A stretch of DNA of 6,057 nt from the NCBI GenBank assembly GCA_002471255.1, contig DKPP01000004.1, positions 42,352-48,408 on the forward strand. Reading direction: 5' to 3'. The notes under the pieces were generated by a model that saw only the letters and a program-made list of their open reading frames with translations, was not told where the DNA came from and made no database searches. Positions 1-5,280 of the stretch are shown here, piece by piece. Within the stretch, counting starts at the first letter, position 1. Every line of letters starts with the position of its first letter. The stretch is from Akkermansiaceae bacterium UBA7331. GTDB taxonomy: Bacteria > Verrucomicrobiota > Verrucomicrobiia > Verrucomicrobiales > Akkermansiaceae. Made by a program: the position numbers and the translations under genes.

Positions 1-234
1 GGTAATCGTGGAGAACGTCGCGAGGGTGGCTTCCAACGCCGTGAAGGCGGATTTGGTGGCGGTCGTCGTGAAGGCGGTTTCGGTGGTGAACGCGGAGAAC
101 GTCGTGAGGGTGGCTTCCAACGCCGTGAAGGCGGATTTGGTGGTGGTCGTCGCGAAGGTGGCTTTGGTGATCGCCGTAATGGTGGTGATCAGCGTCGTAG
201 CGGTGGCTTCGGTAAACCAAGACGTTCTTTCTAA
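1..234 (+). CDS. C-terminal tail of an RGG/Gly-Arg-rich RNA-binding protein or DEAD-box helicase (5' partial)
   Basis: The frame beginning at base 1 is open from the window edge to TAA at 232-234 and encodes 77 residues made almost only of Gly, Arg, Glu, Phe and Gln. Recurring blocks are ERREGGF, QRREGGF and GGGRREGGF, and the protein ends in GGFGKPRRSF. Such low-complexity basic tails are known at the C-terminus of bacterial DEAD-box RNA helicases and of small RRM-type RNA-binding proteins, where they add non-specific RNA affinity. The catalytic or RRM part would lie upstream, outside the window, so the two cannot be told apart. An overlapping frame from base 8 is also open, but it reads as a Val/Ala-rich string and is a by-product of the GC-rich repeated codons. 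The tail contains an 84-bp in-frame tandem duplication. No hairpin terminator follows; the next gene begins 26 bp after the stop. Confidence 0.8.
   Translation, partial: GNRGERREGGFQRREGGFGGGRREGGFGGERGERREGGFQRREGGFGGGRREGGFGDRRNGGDQRRSGGFGKPRRSF
11..178 (+). repeat. Two tandem copies of an 84-bp coding repeat inside the RGG tail
   Basis: Copy one (11-94) and copy two (95-178) both begin GAGAACGTCG. They match closely for 84 bp (28 codons), and most differences are third-position changes such as GGC/GGT and CGT/CGC. The last few codons of copy two diverge at the amino-acid level. The in-frame unit length means gain or loss of a copy would lengthen or shorten the tail without breaking the protein. 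Confidence 0.8.
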
Positions 235-260
235 ACTTATTTAATTATTATCACCCGGAC

Positions 261-1733
261 ATGAAAACGCGAGTTACTCAATCTTTCATATCGGGAATGT
301 TGGCGATGCTCTTAGGAGCATCGCCGCTTTATGCCCAAGAGTCTGATTCCACTCCTCCTGCCACCAATGGTCAAGAGATACAGAATCAACCCGTAGAGTT
401 ACCCTCTATGGAAAAAGAAGTGCAAGATAAATTGGCTTCTTTAAAAGAATCTGCCGAACAAGGCGATTTACAAGCAATGTGCGAGCTATGGATGCGTTAT
501 GATGCTCGCCAAAATGCCGAACAATCAAGTTTTTGGGGACATCGATATGTTTCGTCTTTGACTAAAAAAGCAGAGGACGGGGACATTAATAGCATGATTG
601 AGCTAGGAAAGTTATATTACTTAGGTAGCTCTTTATACCCAAAGAATCTCGAAACATCTCGCTCTTGGTATGCCAAAGCGGCAGAAGCCGGAGATCCGGC
701 CGCTCAGCTTATGCTTGCGAAGATGCTGTCATCCGGAATAGGTGGAGATTCTAATCTGACTAAATCATACGAATGGGCAAGTAAAGCTTTAGAGACGTAT
801 GAAAAACGAGCTGATAATGGCGATGGACAAGCAGCATTGTGGGTGTTCCTTATTCATGAAAAAGGTCTTACAGGACAACAAAACTCAATTGTTGCATTTC
901 CTTTTTTGGTCAAAGCGGCTGAGTTAAATGACCTACAGGCTCAAACACTTCTGGCTCTAAAATACAAGGAAGGAACCCCTCAATTAGCTCAAAATTTAAC
1001 AGAGGCGGTTAAATGGTTCGAAAAAGCAGCCAATCAGAAAGATATGGGTGCTATTATGGAAGTAGGGCTTGCCTATAGGGATGGCTTAGGCGTAGATAAA
1101 GACTTAGCTAAAGCACAATCGTGGTTTGAGCAAGGTGCTAAATTAGGCGATCCCTACGCAATGACTGCTTTGGCAAAGCTTTACGTAGCAGATGATTCGC
1201 AACCCGAAAATATGGGCAAAGCCATCAATCTCTTACAAAAAGTTTCCGATATAGGCGAGATTGAAGGTAGTCTTTTATTGGCGGAGCTTTATGAAACAGG
1301 CAAAGCCGGTGAGCAAGATAGCGATAAGGCTTATGCCATCTTACGTAGGATGGTCGACACAAGCTCCAATCCTCATCCTAAAGCCATCGTGCAATTAGCC
1401 ACCCTATGTTATGCTAAGGACGAAGAGGAGCAGGGCGATAGCTTAATGAAGCGTGCTGCTAATATGGGATATGTACCAGCCATTTATGAAGTGGCAAAAG
1501 GCCATCTGAATCCGTTTAGCTCCTTTACATGGAATCCGGTCGTTTCTTATTATTACTTAGAAGCGGCTGATGAATTAGGCGATCCTGATGCCAAATTGTA
1601 CGCCAATTTACTCCTATATGGCGGAGTAGGCTTTATCGTTTTAATTTGCGCATTGCTTGTTTGGCGTTTTCATCGATTTGCGAAACGTAAATCGGCTGAA
1701 ATGGACGCAATGGAAAAAGATAAGACAAAGTAA
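261..1733 (+). CDS. Exported, membrane-anchored Sel1-repeat (SLR) protein
   Basis: A 490-residue protein. Residues 1-25 form a Sec-type signal peptide: basic start MKTR, a hydrophobic stretch around residues 9-20, and a likely cleavage after LYA at residue 25. From about residue 55 to 445 it is made of degenerate Sel1-like repeats, recognisable by motifs such as WYAKAAEAGDPAAQLMLA, WFEKAANQKD and GLGVDKDLAKAQSWFEQGA. Near residues 449-467 there is one hydrophobic membrane segment (YGGVGFIVLICALLV), followed by a basic and charged tail (WRFHRFAKRKSAEMD). The expected topology is a large periplasmic repeat domain, one membrane pass, and a cytoplasmic tail. Sel1 repeats are alpha-alpha hairpin solenoids that act as protein-binding scaffolds; no enzymatic domain is visible and the partner is unknown. 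ATG at 261 is the first start after an in-frame stop and gives the best signal peptide. It has no Shine-Dalgarno sequence. tatA follows after 52 bp without a terminator, so the two are probably co-transcribed. Confidence 0.88.
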   Translation: MKTRVTQSFISGMLAMLLGASPLYAQESDSTPPATNGQEIQNQPVELPSMEKEVQDKLASLKESAEQGDLQAMCELWMRYDARQNAEQSSFWGHRYVSSLTKKAEDGDINSMIELGKLYYLGSSLYPKNLETSRSWYAKAAEAGDPAAQLMLAKMLSSGIGGDSNLTKSYEWASKALETYEKRADNGDGQAALWVFLIHEKGLTGQQNSIVAFPFLVKAAELNDLQAQTLLALKYKEGTPQLAQNLTEAVKWFEKAANQKDMGAIMEVGLAYRDGLGVDKDLAKAQSWFEQGAKLGDPYAMTALAKLYVADDSQPENMGKAINLLQKVSDIGEIEGSLLLAELYETGKAGEQDSDKAYAILRRMVDTSSNPHPKAIVQLATLCYAKDEEEQGDSLMKRAANMGYVPAIYEVAKGHLNPFSSFTWNPVVSYYYLEAADELGDPDAKLYANLLLYGGVGFIVLICALLVWRFHRFAKRKSAEMDAMEKDKTK

Positions 1734-1785
1734 TGGCATAGTAAATAATTGCTTATACGTAAGAATCCCTTAACTTAATACGTAG

Positions 1786-2097
1786 ATGAATTATATGTTA
1801 GCTTTTTTAGGATCTTTAGGTACTCCGGAAATTATCGCAATTCTGGTGGTTGTCTTTTTGCTATTTGGCGCTAAGAAGTTGCCTGAGCTAGCTCGTGGCA
1901 TCGGCAAAAGCTTAGGTGAATTTAAAAAGGCAAAAAATGAGTTTGAAACCGAATTGATGAATTCCGATCAAACAAAAGAGCAACCTAAAACTCCGACGGT
2001 AGCATCCACCCCGATTGCTCCGCCGAATACTGCTCCTTATACCCAGTCAGAACAGACAGCTCCTGCTCCTAATTCTGAAGACAAACCAAAAGTTTAA
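1786..2097 (+). CDS. tatA: Sec-independent (Tat) protein translocase subunit TatA/E
   Basis: A 103-residue protein with the classic TatA architecture. There is a short N-terminus, then one transmembrane helix (about residues 14-27, beginning TPEIIAILVVV). Next comes the invariant Phe-Gly hinge (F27-G28) and the amphipathic helix signature KKLPELARGIGKSLGEFKKAKNEFE (about residues 30-54). A Pro/Thr/Ser-rich, poorly conserved tail fills residues 62-103. TatA oligomers line or weaken the inner membrane to pass folded twin-arginine proteins delivered by TatC or TatBC. A Glu (E15) lies at the start of the membrane helix. TatB resembles TatA, but the length and the FGAKKLPELARG block favour TatA/E. 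No tatC is in the window. A second in-frame ATG at 1795 would shorten the protein by three residues without affecting the helix; neither start has a Shine-Dalgarno sequence. Two adjacent stop codons (TAATAA) are followed by a strong terminator. Confidence 0.93.
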   Translation: MNYMLAFLGSLGTPEIIAILVVVFLLFGAKKLPELARGIGKSLGEFKKAKNEFETELMNSDQTKEQPKTPTVASTPIAPPNTAPYTQSEQTAPAPNSEDKPKV

Positions 2098-2120
2098 TAA
2101 CTTTTGCATTCACTTTTTAT

Positions 2121-2155
2121 AGCCCTGACCATTTCGATGTGTCAGGGTTTTTTTT
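2121..2155 (+). terminator. Rho-independent terminator of the Sel1-tatA unit
   Basis: The stem CCCTGAC (2123-2129) pairs with GTCAGGG (2141-2147). It continues as CAT/ATG (2130-2132 with 2137-2139, one bulged T at 2140) and is closed by a stable TTCG tetraloop (2133-2136). Eight T residues follow directly (2148-2155). It begins 24 bp after the tatA stop codon, where the end of that transcript is expected. Confidence 0.93.
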
Positions 2156-2249
2156 ATACCATCATACGGCATGATTACATACATTAAATAACGTGTGTAA
2201 ATTTTGTAATAATCACGTAATAAACGTTTTATCTTGTTTGGGTGTTAGG

Positions 2250-2271
2250 TGGTATAGTATGACACTATTCC
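2250..2271 (+). promoter_or_regulatory. Possible extended -10 promoter overlapping an operator-like inverted repeat
   Basis: TGGTATAGT (2250-2258) fits an extended -10 element (TGnTATAAT) with one mismatch in the hexamer. No good -35 lies at the right distance, which extended -10 promoters tolerate. The same bases form the left arm of an imperfect inverted repeat: GGTATAGT (2251-2258), a 5-base centre, then ACTATTCC (2264-2271), one mismatch over eight positions. If real, transcription would start near 2265 and run toward the palindrome at 2293-2320 and the PEP-CTERM gene. Confidence 0.3.
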
Positions 2272-2292
2272 TGAGTTAATTTTGAACGCTCA

Positions 2293-2320
2293 ATTTCTAA
2301 AAAATATATTTTTTAGAAAT
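2293..2320. repeat. Perfect 28-bp AT-rich palindrome
   Basis: The left arm ATTTCTAAAAAATA (2293-2306) is followed with no spacer by its exact reverse complement TATTTTTTAGAAAT (2307-2320). In RNA it would fold into a hairpin of about 11-12 A-U-rich pairs, followed by ATCTTTTTG, so it could be a weak terminator or an attenuator in the leader of the PEP-CTERM gene. In DNA it could be a binding site for a dimeric regulator. Its function cannot be decided from the sequence. Confidence 0.8.
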
Positions 2321-2407
2321 ATCTTTTTGTAAAAGAATTATGTGATTTTGTTCTATTATTTAGATAACCCATTCTAAATTCTCGAAAATCGCATTTTTGT
2401 GACGAAT

Positions 2408-2435
2408 TTGACTCTTAAATAAATTCCTGTATAAG
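2408..2435 (+). promoter_or_regulatory. Putative sigma70-type promoter of the PEP-CTERM gene, very short leader
   Basis: TTGACT (2408-2413, five of six matches to TTGACA) and TATAAG (2430-2435, five of six to TATAAT) are separated by 16 bp. Transcription would begin near 2441-2443, only three to five bases before ATG at 2446. That gives a nearly leaderless mRNA, in line with the lack of a Shine-Dalgarno sequence. Confidence 0.5.
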
Positions 2436-2445
2436 CCATGGCGTC

Positions 2446-3306
2446 ATGAAAAATTCCTTTAGCGTTTTATTGTACTCATTAGCCTGTTTCTTTTTAATGA
2501 CATCTGCAAGTATTGCAAATGGTTTTTCTGCGTCGCGAGGTGCGGATAGATCATTTGAAGACTCTTTTCATACCGAAACCATTTTAAACACGGCTGTAAA
2601 TACTCATAATGAAACAGCCTACAAACAAATGTCAGCTTTTACCTTTGCTCTAACTTCTATTCGCTTAGAAGGACCTGAAAAAGACTCGTGGATGAGTACT
2701 CACTCCACTGTGGGTTTAAGCGCTATTTCTCTAAATCTAAATCCGATCTCAATTAATGACAGCGTCAATGCAGGTACTTACTATGCTGTTGTAGTTGATT
2801 CTTCCGGTGTGATTCAAGGTATGTCTGCCAATGGCTTTCAGTTAAGCGACTCATCTGTTGTTTTAGATTTAGATATGATGATTTCTACAGAAGGATCTTA
2901 TTCAGTTCATTTCGTTTCTACATCTGCTGGTGCCAATGCTCAGGGCGGAGGAACAAGCACCTATGATCAATTGATGGCTGATATGGCTCAAGCCAATGGT
3001 TCCTTATTAACTTGGAGTGATTCTTATGATATCCACTCATGGGCAAGCCCAAACCTACATTGTAGTACTTATTATAATGGCTCAGGCTCCTACGATGAAA
3101 ATGGGAATCTAGTTGATGACTACAATAAGCTCTTATCCGGGGATAAAGGATTTTTTGTCAATGGAGTCAATGGCAATGATAACGGATATGCAATCTCCCC
3201 ATCTATCTCCATGACCATCCACCACAACCCGGAACCAAGCTCAGCTTTATTAAGCGTTGTAGGCCTAATGGGAATGTTACTGCGCCGCAAGGTACGTAAT
3301 GTATAA
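2446..3306 (+). CDS. Secreted PEP-CTERM sorting-domain protein of unknown function
   Basis: A 286-residue protein. Residues 1-24 form a signal peptide (MKNSF start, long hydrophobic core, probable cleavage after SIA). The C-terminus is a complete PEP-CTERM signal: Pro-Glu-Pro at 262-264, a hydrophobic stretch at about 266-279 (SALLSVVGLMGMLL), and a basic cluster RRKVR. Such tails are known to be recognised by exosortases, which cleave near PEP and help place the protein at the outer surface or in extracellular matrix. The central region (about 40-255) is rich in Ser, Asn, Asp, Gly and Thr, with few charged residues and only one Cys in the mature chain (in HCSTYY). It looks like a beta-rich extracellular domain; I recognise no enzymatic motif. 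Cys14 lies inside the signal core in a poor lipobox context, so a lipoprotein is unlikely. The gene is probably monocistronic, with its own promoter upstream and a hairpin after the stop. Confidence 0.87.
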   Translation: MKNSFSVLLYSLACFFLMTSASIANGFSASRGADRSFEDSFHTETILNTAVNTHNETAYKQMSAFTFALTSIRLEGPEKDSWMSTHSTVGLSAISLNLNPISINDSVNAGTYYAVVVDSSGVIQGMSANGFQLSDSSVVLDLDMMISTEGSYSVHFVSTSAGANAQGGGTSTYDQLMADMAQANGSLLTWSDSYDIHSWASPNLHCSTYYNGSGSYDENGNLVDDYNKLLSGDKGFFVNGVNGNDNGYAISPSISMTIHHNPEPSSALLSVVGLMGMLLRRKVRNV

Positions 3307-3320
3307 ATAGAATATTTTGT

Positions 3321-3363
3321 AATCAATTACGCATGAGATAAATAATTTCATGCGTAATTTGTT
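3321..3363 (+). terminator. Hairpin terminator downstream of the PEP-CTERM gene
   Basis: AATTACGCATGA (3325-3336) is the exact reverse complement of TCATGCGTAATT (3348-3359), a 12-bp perfect stem. It extends inward by a G-U and two A-U pairs to a five-base loop (3340-3344). The T-run after it is short and interrupted (TTTGTTAT), so termination may be imperfect, or the hairpin may mainly protect the 3' end of the message. It starts about 20 bp after the stop codon. Confidence 0.7.
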
Positions 3364-3545
3364 ATATTGGAATTGTTTAACACGATTTTGATATAGTAGC
3401 TTTATTTGAACGTAGGTAGATTAAGAGCCAAGTTCATATTTTTTAACAACGGTTCATACGTTTTCCTCGTTAGATTGGCTATAAAACTATTGTCATTGTG
3501 GTATGTTATCTTGACGATTTTTTACAATGGTAATAGCTTTAGAGT

Positions 3546-5105
3546 GTGGCCATTAGTAATCATATAGATGAAGCTTCTTCTCAACATGCATCTGACGTGA
3601 TAAAAAATAAGAAGTATCTCAAATTTAAGAAATATCTTAAATTAGCTCACGATGGTGATGTTGAAGCTCAGTATATCGTGGGCCTATATTATTATGCCGG
3701 TGATGGCGTTAAGCGAGATGTGGTGAAAGCCTTTGAATGGTATAAAAGGGCAGCTAAACAAGGTCATCAGGTGGCTCAATTCAATGTAGCCATTAGTTAT
3801 GATCTGGGTCGTGGTGTAAAGAGTGATCAAGTTAAGGCAGTTAATTGGTATCGTAAATCAGCTAAACAAGGATATGCAAAAGCACAATTGAATCTTGGTC
3901 GCGCCTATTCTGAGGGGGAAGGTTGTACCAAAAGTCAATTAAAGGCGGCTAAATGCTATAAACAAGCGGCTAAACAAGAATGTGCTGAGGCACAATATCT
4001 CCTGGGTGTTTGTTATGACCAGGGTGAAGGTGTAAAAAAAGATCAGTTAAAAGCGGTAAAATGGTTTTATCAAGCGGCTTGTCAGGGGCATATGCTAGCT
4101 CAATATAATTTAGCTTTAAGTTATGAAGAAGGGTTTGGGGTTGAGGAAAATCAAGTTGAAGCCATAAAATGGTATCGAAAGTCTGCAAAACAAGGTCATG
4201 CCGTTAGTCAATATAAATTGGGGCGTTGTTACATGGATGGCCTCGGTACTTATGTAGATGTGTTTCGTGCTTTTAAATGGTATCACCGAGCTGCTCTGCA
4301 AGGCGATGTGTTAGGGCAGTTTTATCTAGGTGTTTGTTATTTTGATGGAGTTGGAACTAATAAGGATGATTATCAAGCTGCGAAGTGGTTTCGCCTAGCG
4401 GGCAAACAAGGTGATGTCGAGGCAATGTATAATTTGGCTATTTGTTATAATACAGGCACTGGTGTTAAATTGGATAAAAAGAAAGCATTTAAACTATACA
4501 AAAAGTCTGCGTCTAGAGGTGGCTATGATGCCATGGATGCTTTGGGTGAATGCTACGAAGCGGGTAGAGGAATAGATAAAGATCAAAAACAGGCATTTAA
4601 GTGGTATAGTAAATCGGCTTTATCCGGTAATTCATCTGCTCAAGTACATTTGGGGAGATGTTATGCTGAAGGTATTGGTGTAAAGCAAGATACGGGAAAA
4701 GCTTTTAAATATTTTAAAAAATCTGCTAAACAAAATAATGCTCAGGGCCAGGCTTGTTTAGGTTATTATTATGCCCAGGGGTTGAGTGTTGATCTAGATT
4801 ATCAAAAAGCCTTTAAATTGTACAAAAAATCTGCTAAACACGGCGATTCAATCGGCCAATATAATCTAGCTGTTGCCTATTATGATGGGCAGGGTGTAGA
4901 GAAAAATGATTCGCTAGCAGTAAAATGGTACCGTAGAGCTGCCAAACAAGGACTTGATAGTGCTCAAAATAATTTAGGCTTCATGCATTCAAACGGTTTT
5001 GGAGTGCCCCAAAACCAAAAAAAGGCAAAAAAATGGTTTAAACGAGCAGCCCGTCAAGGTCTAGTGAGCGCTATAGATGCATTAAAGGAAATGGGGGTTA
5101 AGTAA
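3546..5105 (+). CDS. Cytoplasmic Sel1-repeat (SLR) solenoid protein beside the CRISPR array
   Basis: A 519-residue protein with no signal peptide and no membrane segment. After a polar, lysine-rich N-terminus (1-33), residues 34-501 form thirteen consecutive Sel1 repeats of exactly 36 residues. A partial fourteenth repeat (502-519) caps the chain. The unit reads roughly AKQGxxxAQYNLGxCYxxGxGVxxDxxKAxKWYxKS. Sel1 repeats fold as stacked helix pairs that bind other proteins; no catalytic domain is fused, so a scaffold or adaptor role is inferred. Six repeats (4, 6, 7, 8, 9, 10) carry Cys at the same repeat position (residues 156, 228, 264, 300, 336, 372). The start is GTG at 3546, because an in-frame TAG lies at 3540-3542 and no ATG occurs early in the frame. 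No Shine-Dalgarno sequence is present. The chain is strongly basic from many Lys residues. The CRISPR array begins 73 bp after the stop with no terminator between, so read-through into the array is possible. A link to CRISPR function is not shown by the sequence. Confidence 0.88.
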   Translation: MAISNHIDEASSQHASDVIKNKKYLKFKKYLKLAHDGDVEAQYIVGLYYYAGDGVKRDVVKAFEWYKRAAKQGHQVAQFNVAISYDLGRGVKSDQVKAVNWYRKSAKQGYAKAQLNLGRAYSEGEGCTKSQLKAAKCYKQAAKQECAEAQYLLGVCYDQGEGVKKDQLKAVKWFYQAACQGHMLAQYNLALSYEEGFGVEENQVEAIKWYRKSAKQGHAVSQYKLGRCYMDGLGTYVDVFRAFKWYHRAALQGDVLGQFYLGVCYFDGVGTNKDDYQAAKWFRLAGKQGDVEAMYNLAICYNTGTGVKLDKKKAFKLYKKSASRGGYDAMDALGECYEAGRGIDKDQKQAFKWYSKSALSGNSSAQVHLGRCYAEGIGVKQDTGKAFKYFKKSAKQNNAQGQACLGYYYAQGLSVDLDYQKAFKLYKKSAKHGDSIGQYNLAVAYYDGQGVEKNDSLAVKWYRRAAKQGLDSAQNNLGFMHSNGFGVPQNQKKAKKWFKRAARQGLVSAIDALKEMGVK

Positions 5106-5160
5106 ACAGTCATTCATGAACCATTCTTTTATACGTTTATACCATTTTTATTCAGAATTT

Positions 5161-5166
5161 TATAAT
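5161..5166 (+). promoter_or_regulatory. Consensus -10 hexamer just upstream of the CRISPR array
   Basis: A perfect TATAAT lies 12 bp before the first (degenerate) repeat, in the AT-rich 73-bp gap after the Sel1 gene. No good -35 sits 16-18 bp upstream (the best is around TTATAC), so this is only a weak candidate for an array-reading promoter on the + strand. Confidence 0.25.
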
Positions 5167-5178
5167 TTCGCCTAGACA

Positions 5179-5214
5179 TGTTCACCTTGAATCTAAAAGC
5201 AGGCTGGGGATAAC
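5179..5214 (+). repeat. Degenerate terminal CRISPR repeat
   Basis: Aligned end to end with the consensus repeat, this copy differs at six positions: four within its first six bases, plus A21G and T31G. The central CCTTGAATCTAAAA block is unchanged. Terminal degeneration marks the end of an array where new spacers are not being added. The T31G change turns the -10-like TATAAC into GATAAC, which should weaken the built-in promoter of this copy. Confidence 0.85.
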
Positions 5215-5252
5215 CGATCAGCAAAGAGGGTTCGTCATTGTCATGTTTTGCC

Positions 5253-5280
5253 TTGAATCTAAAAACAGGCTGGGTATAAC
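5253..5280 (+). promoter_or_regulatory. Repeat-embedded sigma70-like promoter (first intact example; recurs in every full repeat)
   Basis: Within the repeat at 5245-5280, TTGAAT (repeat positions 9-14; four of six matches to TTGACA) is followed after 16 bp by TATAAC (positions 31-36; five of six to TATAAT). The -10 box ends exactly at the last base of the repeat, so RNA would start about 6-8 bases inside the following 30-bp spacer, leaving some 22-24 bases of guide. The same element recurs every 66 bp to the repeat at 5971. In known type II-C arrays (Neisseria meningitidis, Campylobacter jejuni), the 3' end of the repeat likewise supplies a -10 box and each crRNA starts within its spacer. Confidence 0.55.

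Larger units (their letters stand above)
2156..2445. other. AT-rich intergenic region upstream of the PEP-CTERM gene
   Basis: About 290 bp without a credible protein-coding frame, markedly AT-rich. It contains an extended -10 element overlapping an imperfect inverted repeat (2250-2271), a perfect 28-bp palindrome (2293-2320), and a promoter placed just before the start of the next gene (2408-2435). A minor inverted repeat, ATCAT/ATGAT, lies close to the terminator. I see no tRNA, no rRNA fragment, no transposon end and no anti-repeat matching the CRISPR repeat. Confidence 0.6.

Noticed and set aside
8..244. 78-codon open frame with ATG start over the Gly/Arg-rich region
   Set aside because: It encodes an implausible Val/Ala/Asn string. 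It is a frame-shifted reading of the RGG tail, whose true frame starts at base 1, is open to the edge and ends at 232-234.
1741..1785. Independent tatA promoter (TTGCTT near 1749 with TAACTT near 1771)
   Set aside because: The -10 match is poor, and the short gap without terminator is better explained by co-transcription with the upstream Sel1 gene.
2293..2330. Palindrome as the terminator of tatA
   Set aside because: The tatA unit already ends at the strong hairpin with eight T residues at 2121-2155. The palindrome is almost all A-U, lies nearly 200 bp downstream, and has only a weak T-run.
2446..2490. Lipoprotein signal (Cys at residue 14) in the PEP-CTERM protein
   Set aside because: The residues before Cys do not make a good lipobox, the hydrophobic core continues past the Cys, and a better type I cleavage site follows at SIA/NG.
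3120..3326. Minus-strand 68-codon frame over the end of the PEP-CTERM gene
   Set aside because: It lies almost entirely antisense to a well-supported gene, begins within the terminator hairpin region, and shows no recognisable domain.
3511..3528. TTGACG and TACAAT as a promoter for the cytoplasmic Sel1 gene
   Set aside because: The hexamers are only 6 bp apart, too close to serve as -35 and -10 of one promoter. TACAAT alone could be a -10, but no -35 fits at 16-18 bp.
3970..4301. Two minus-strand frames (72 and 61 codons) inside the Sel1 gene
   Set aside because: They are antisense to the repeated Sel1 coding sequence, have no recognisable domains, and owe their length to the repetitive codon pattern.
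5135..5160. Possible tracrRNA anti-repeat upstream of the array (GTTTATACC...TTTTTATTCA resembles the reverse complement of the repeat)
   Set aside because: The match needs one insertion and deletions of about 7 and 2 bases, with only short A/T-rich blocks aligning. A working anti-repeat should keep long continuous pairing, especially to GCCTTGAATC, which is absent. A folding and alignment score against shuffled sequence would settle it.
5106..5178. Terminator or leader-like conserved element between the Sel1 gene and the array
   Set aside because: Only an 8-bp palindrome (TTCATGAA) and A/T-rich runs are present. No stem plus T-tract is visible, and without relatives to compare a leader cannot be claimed.
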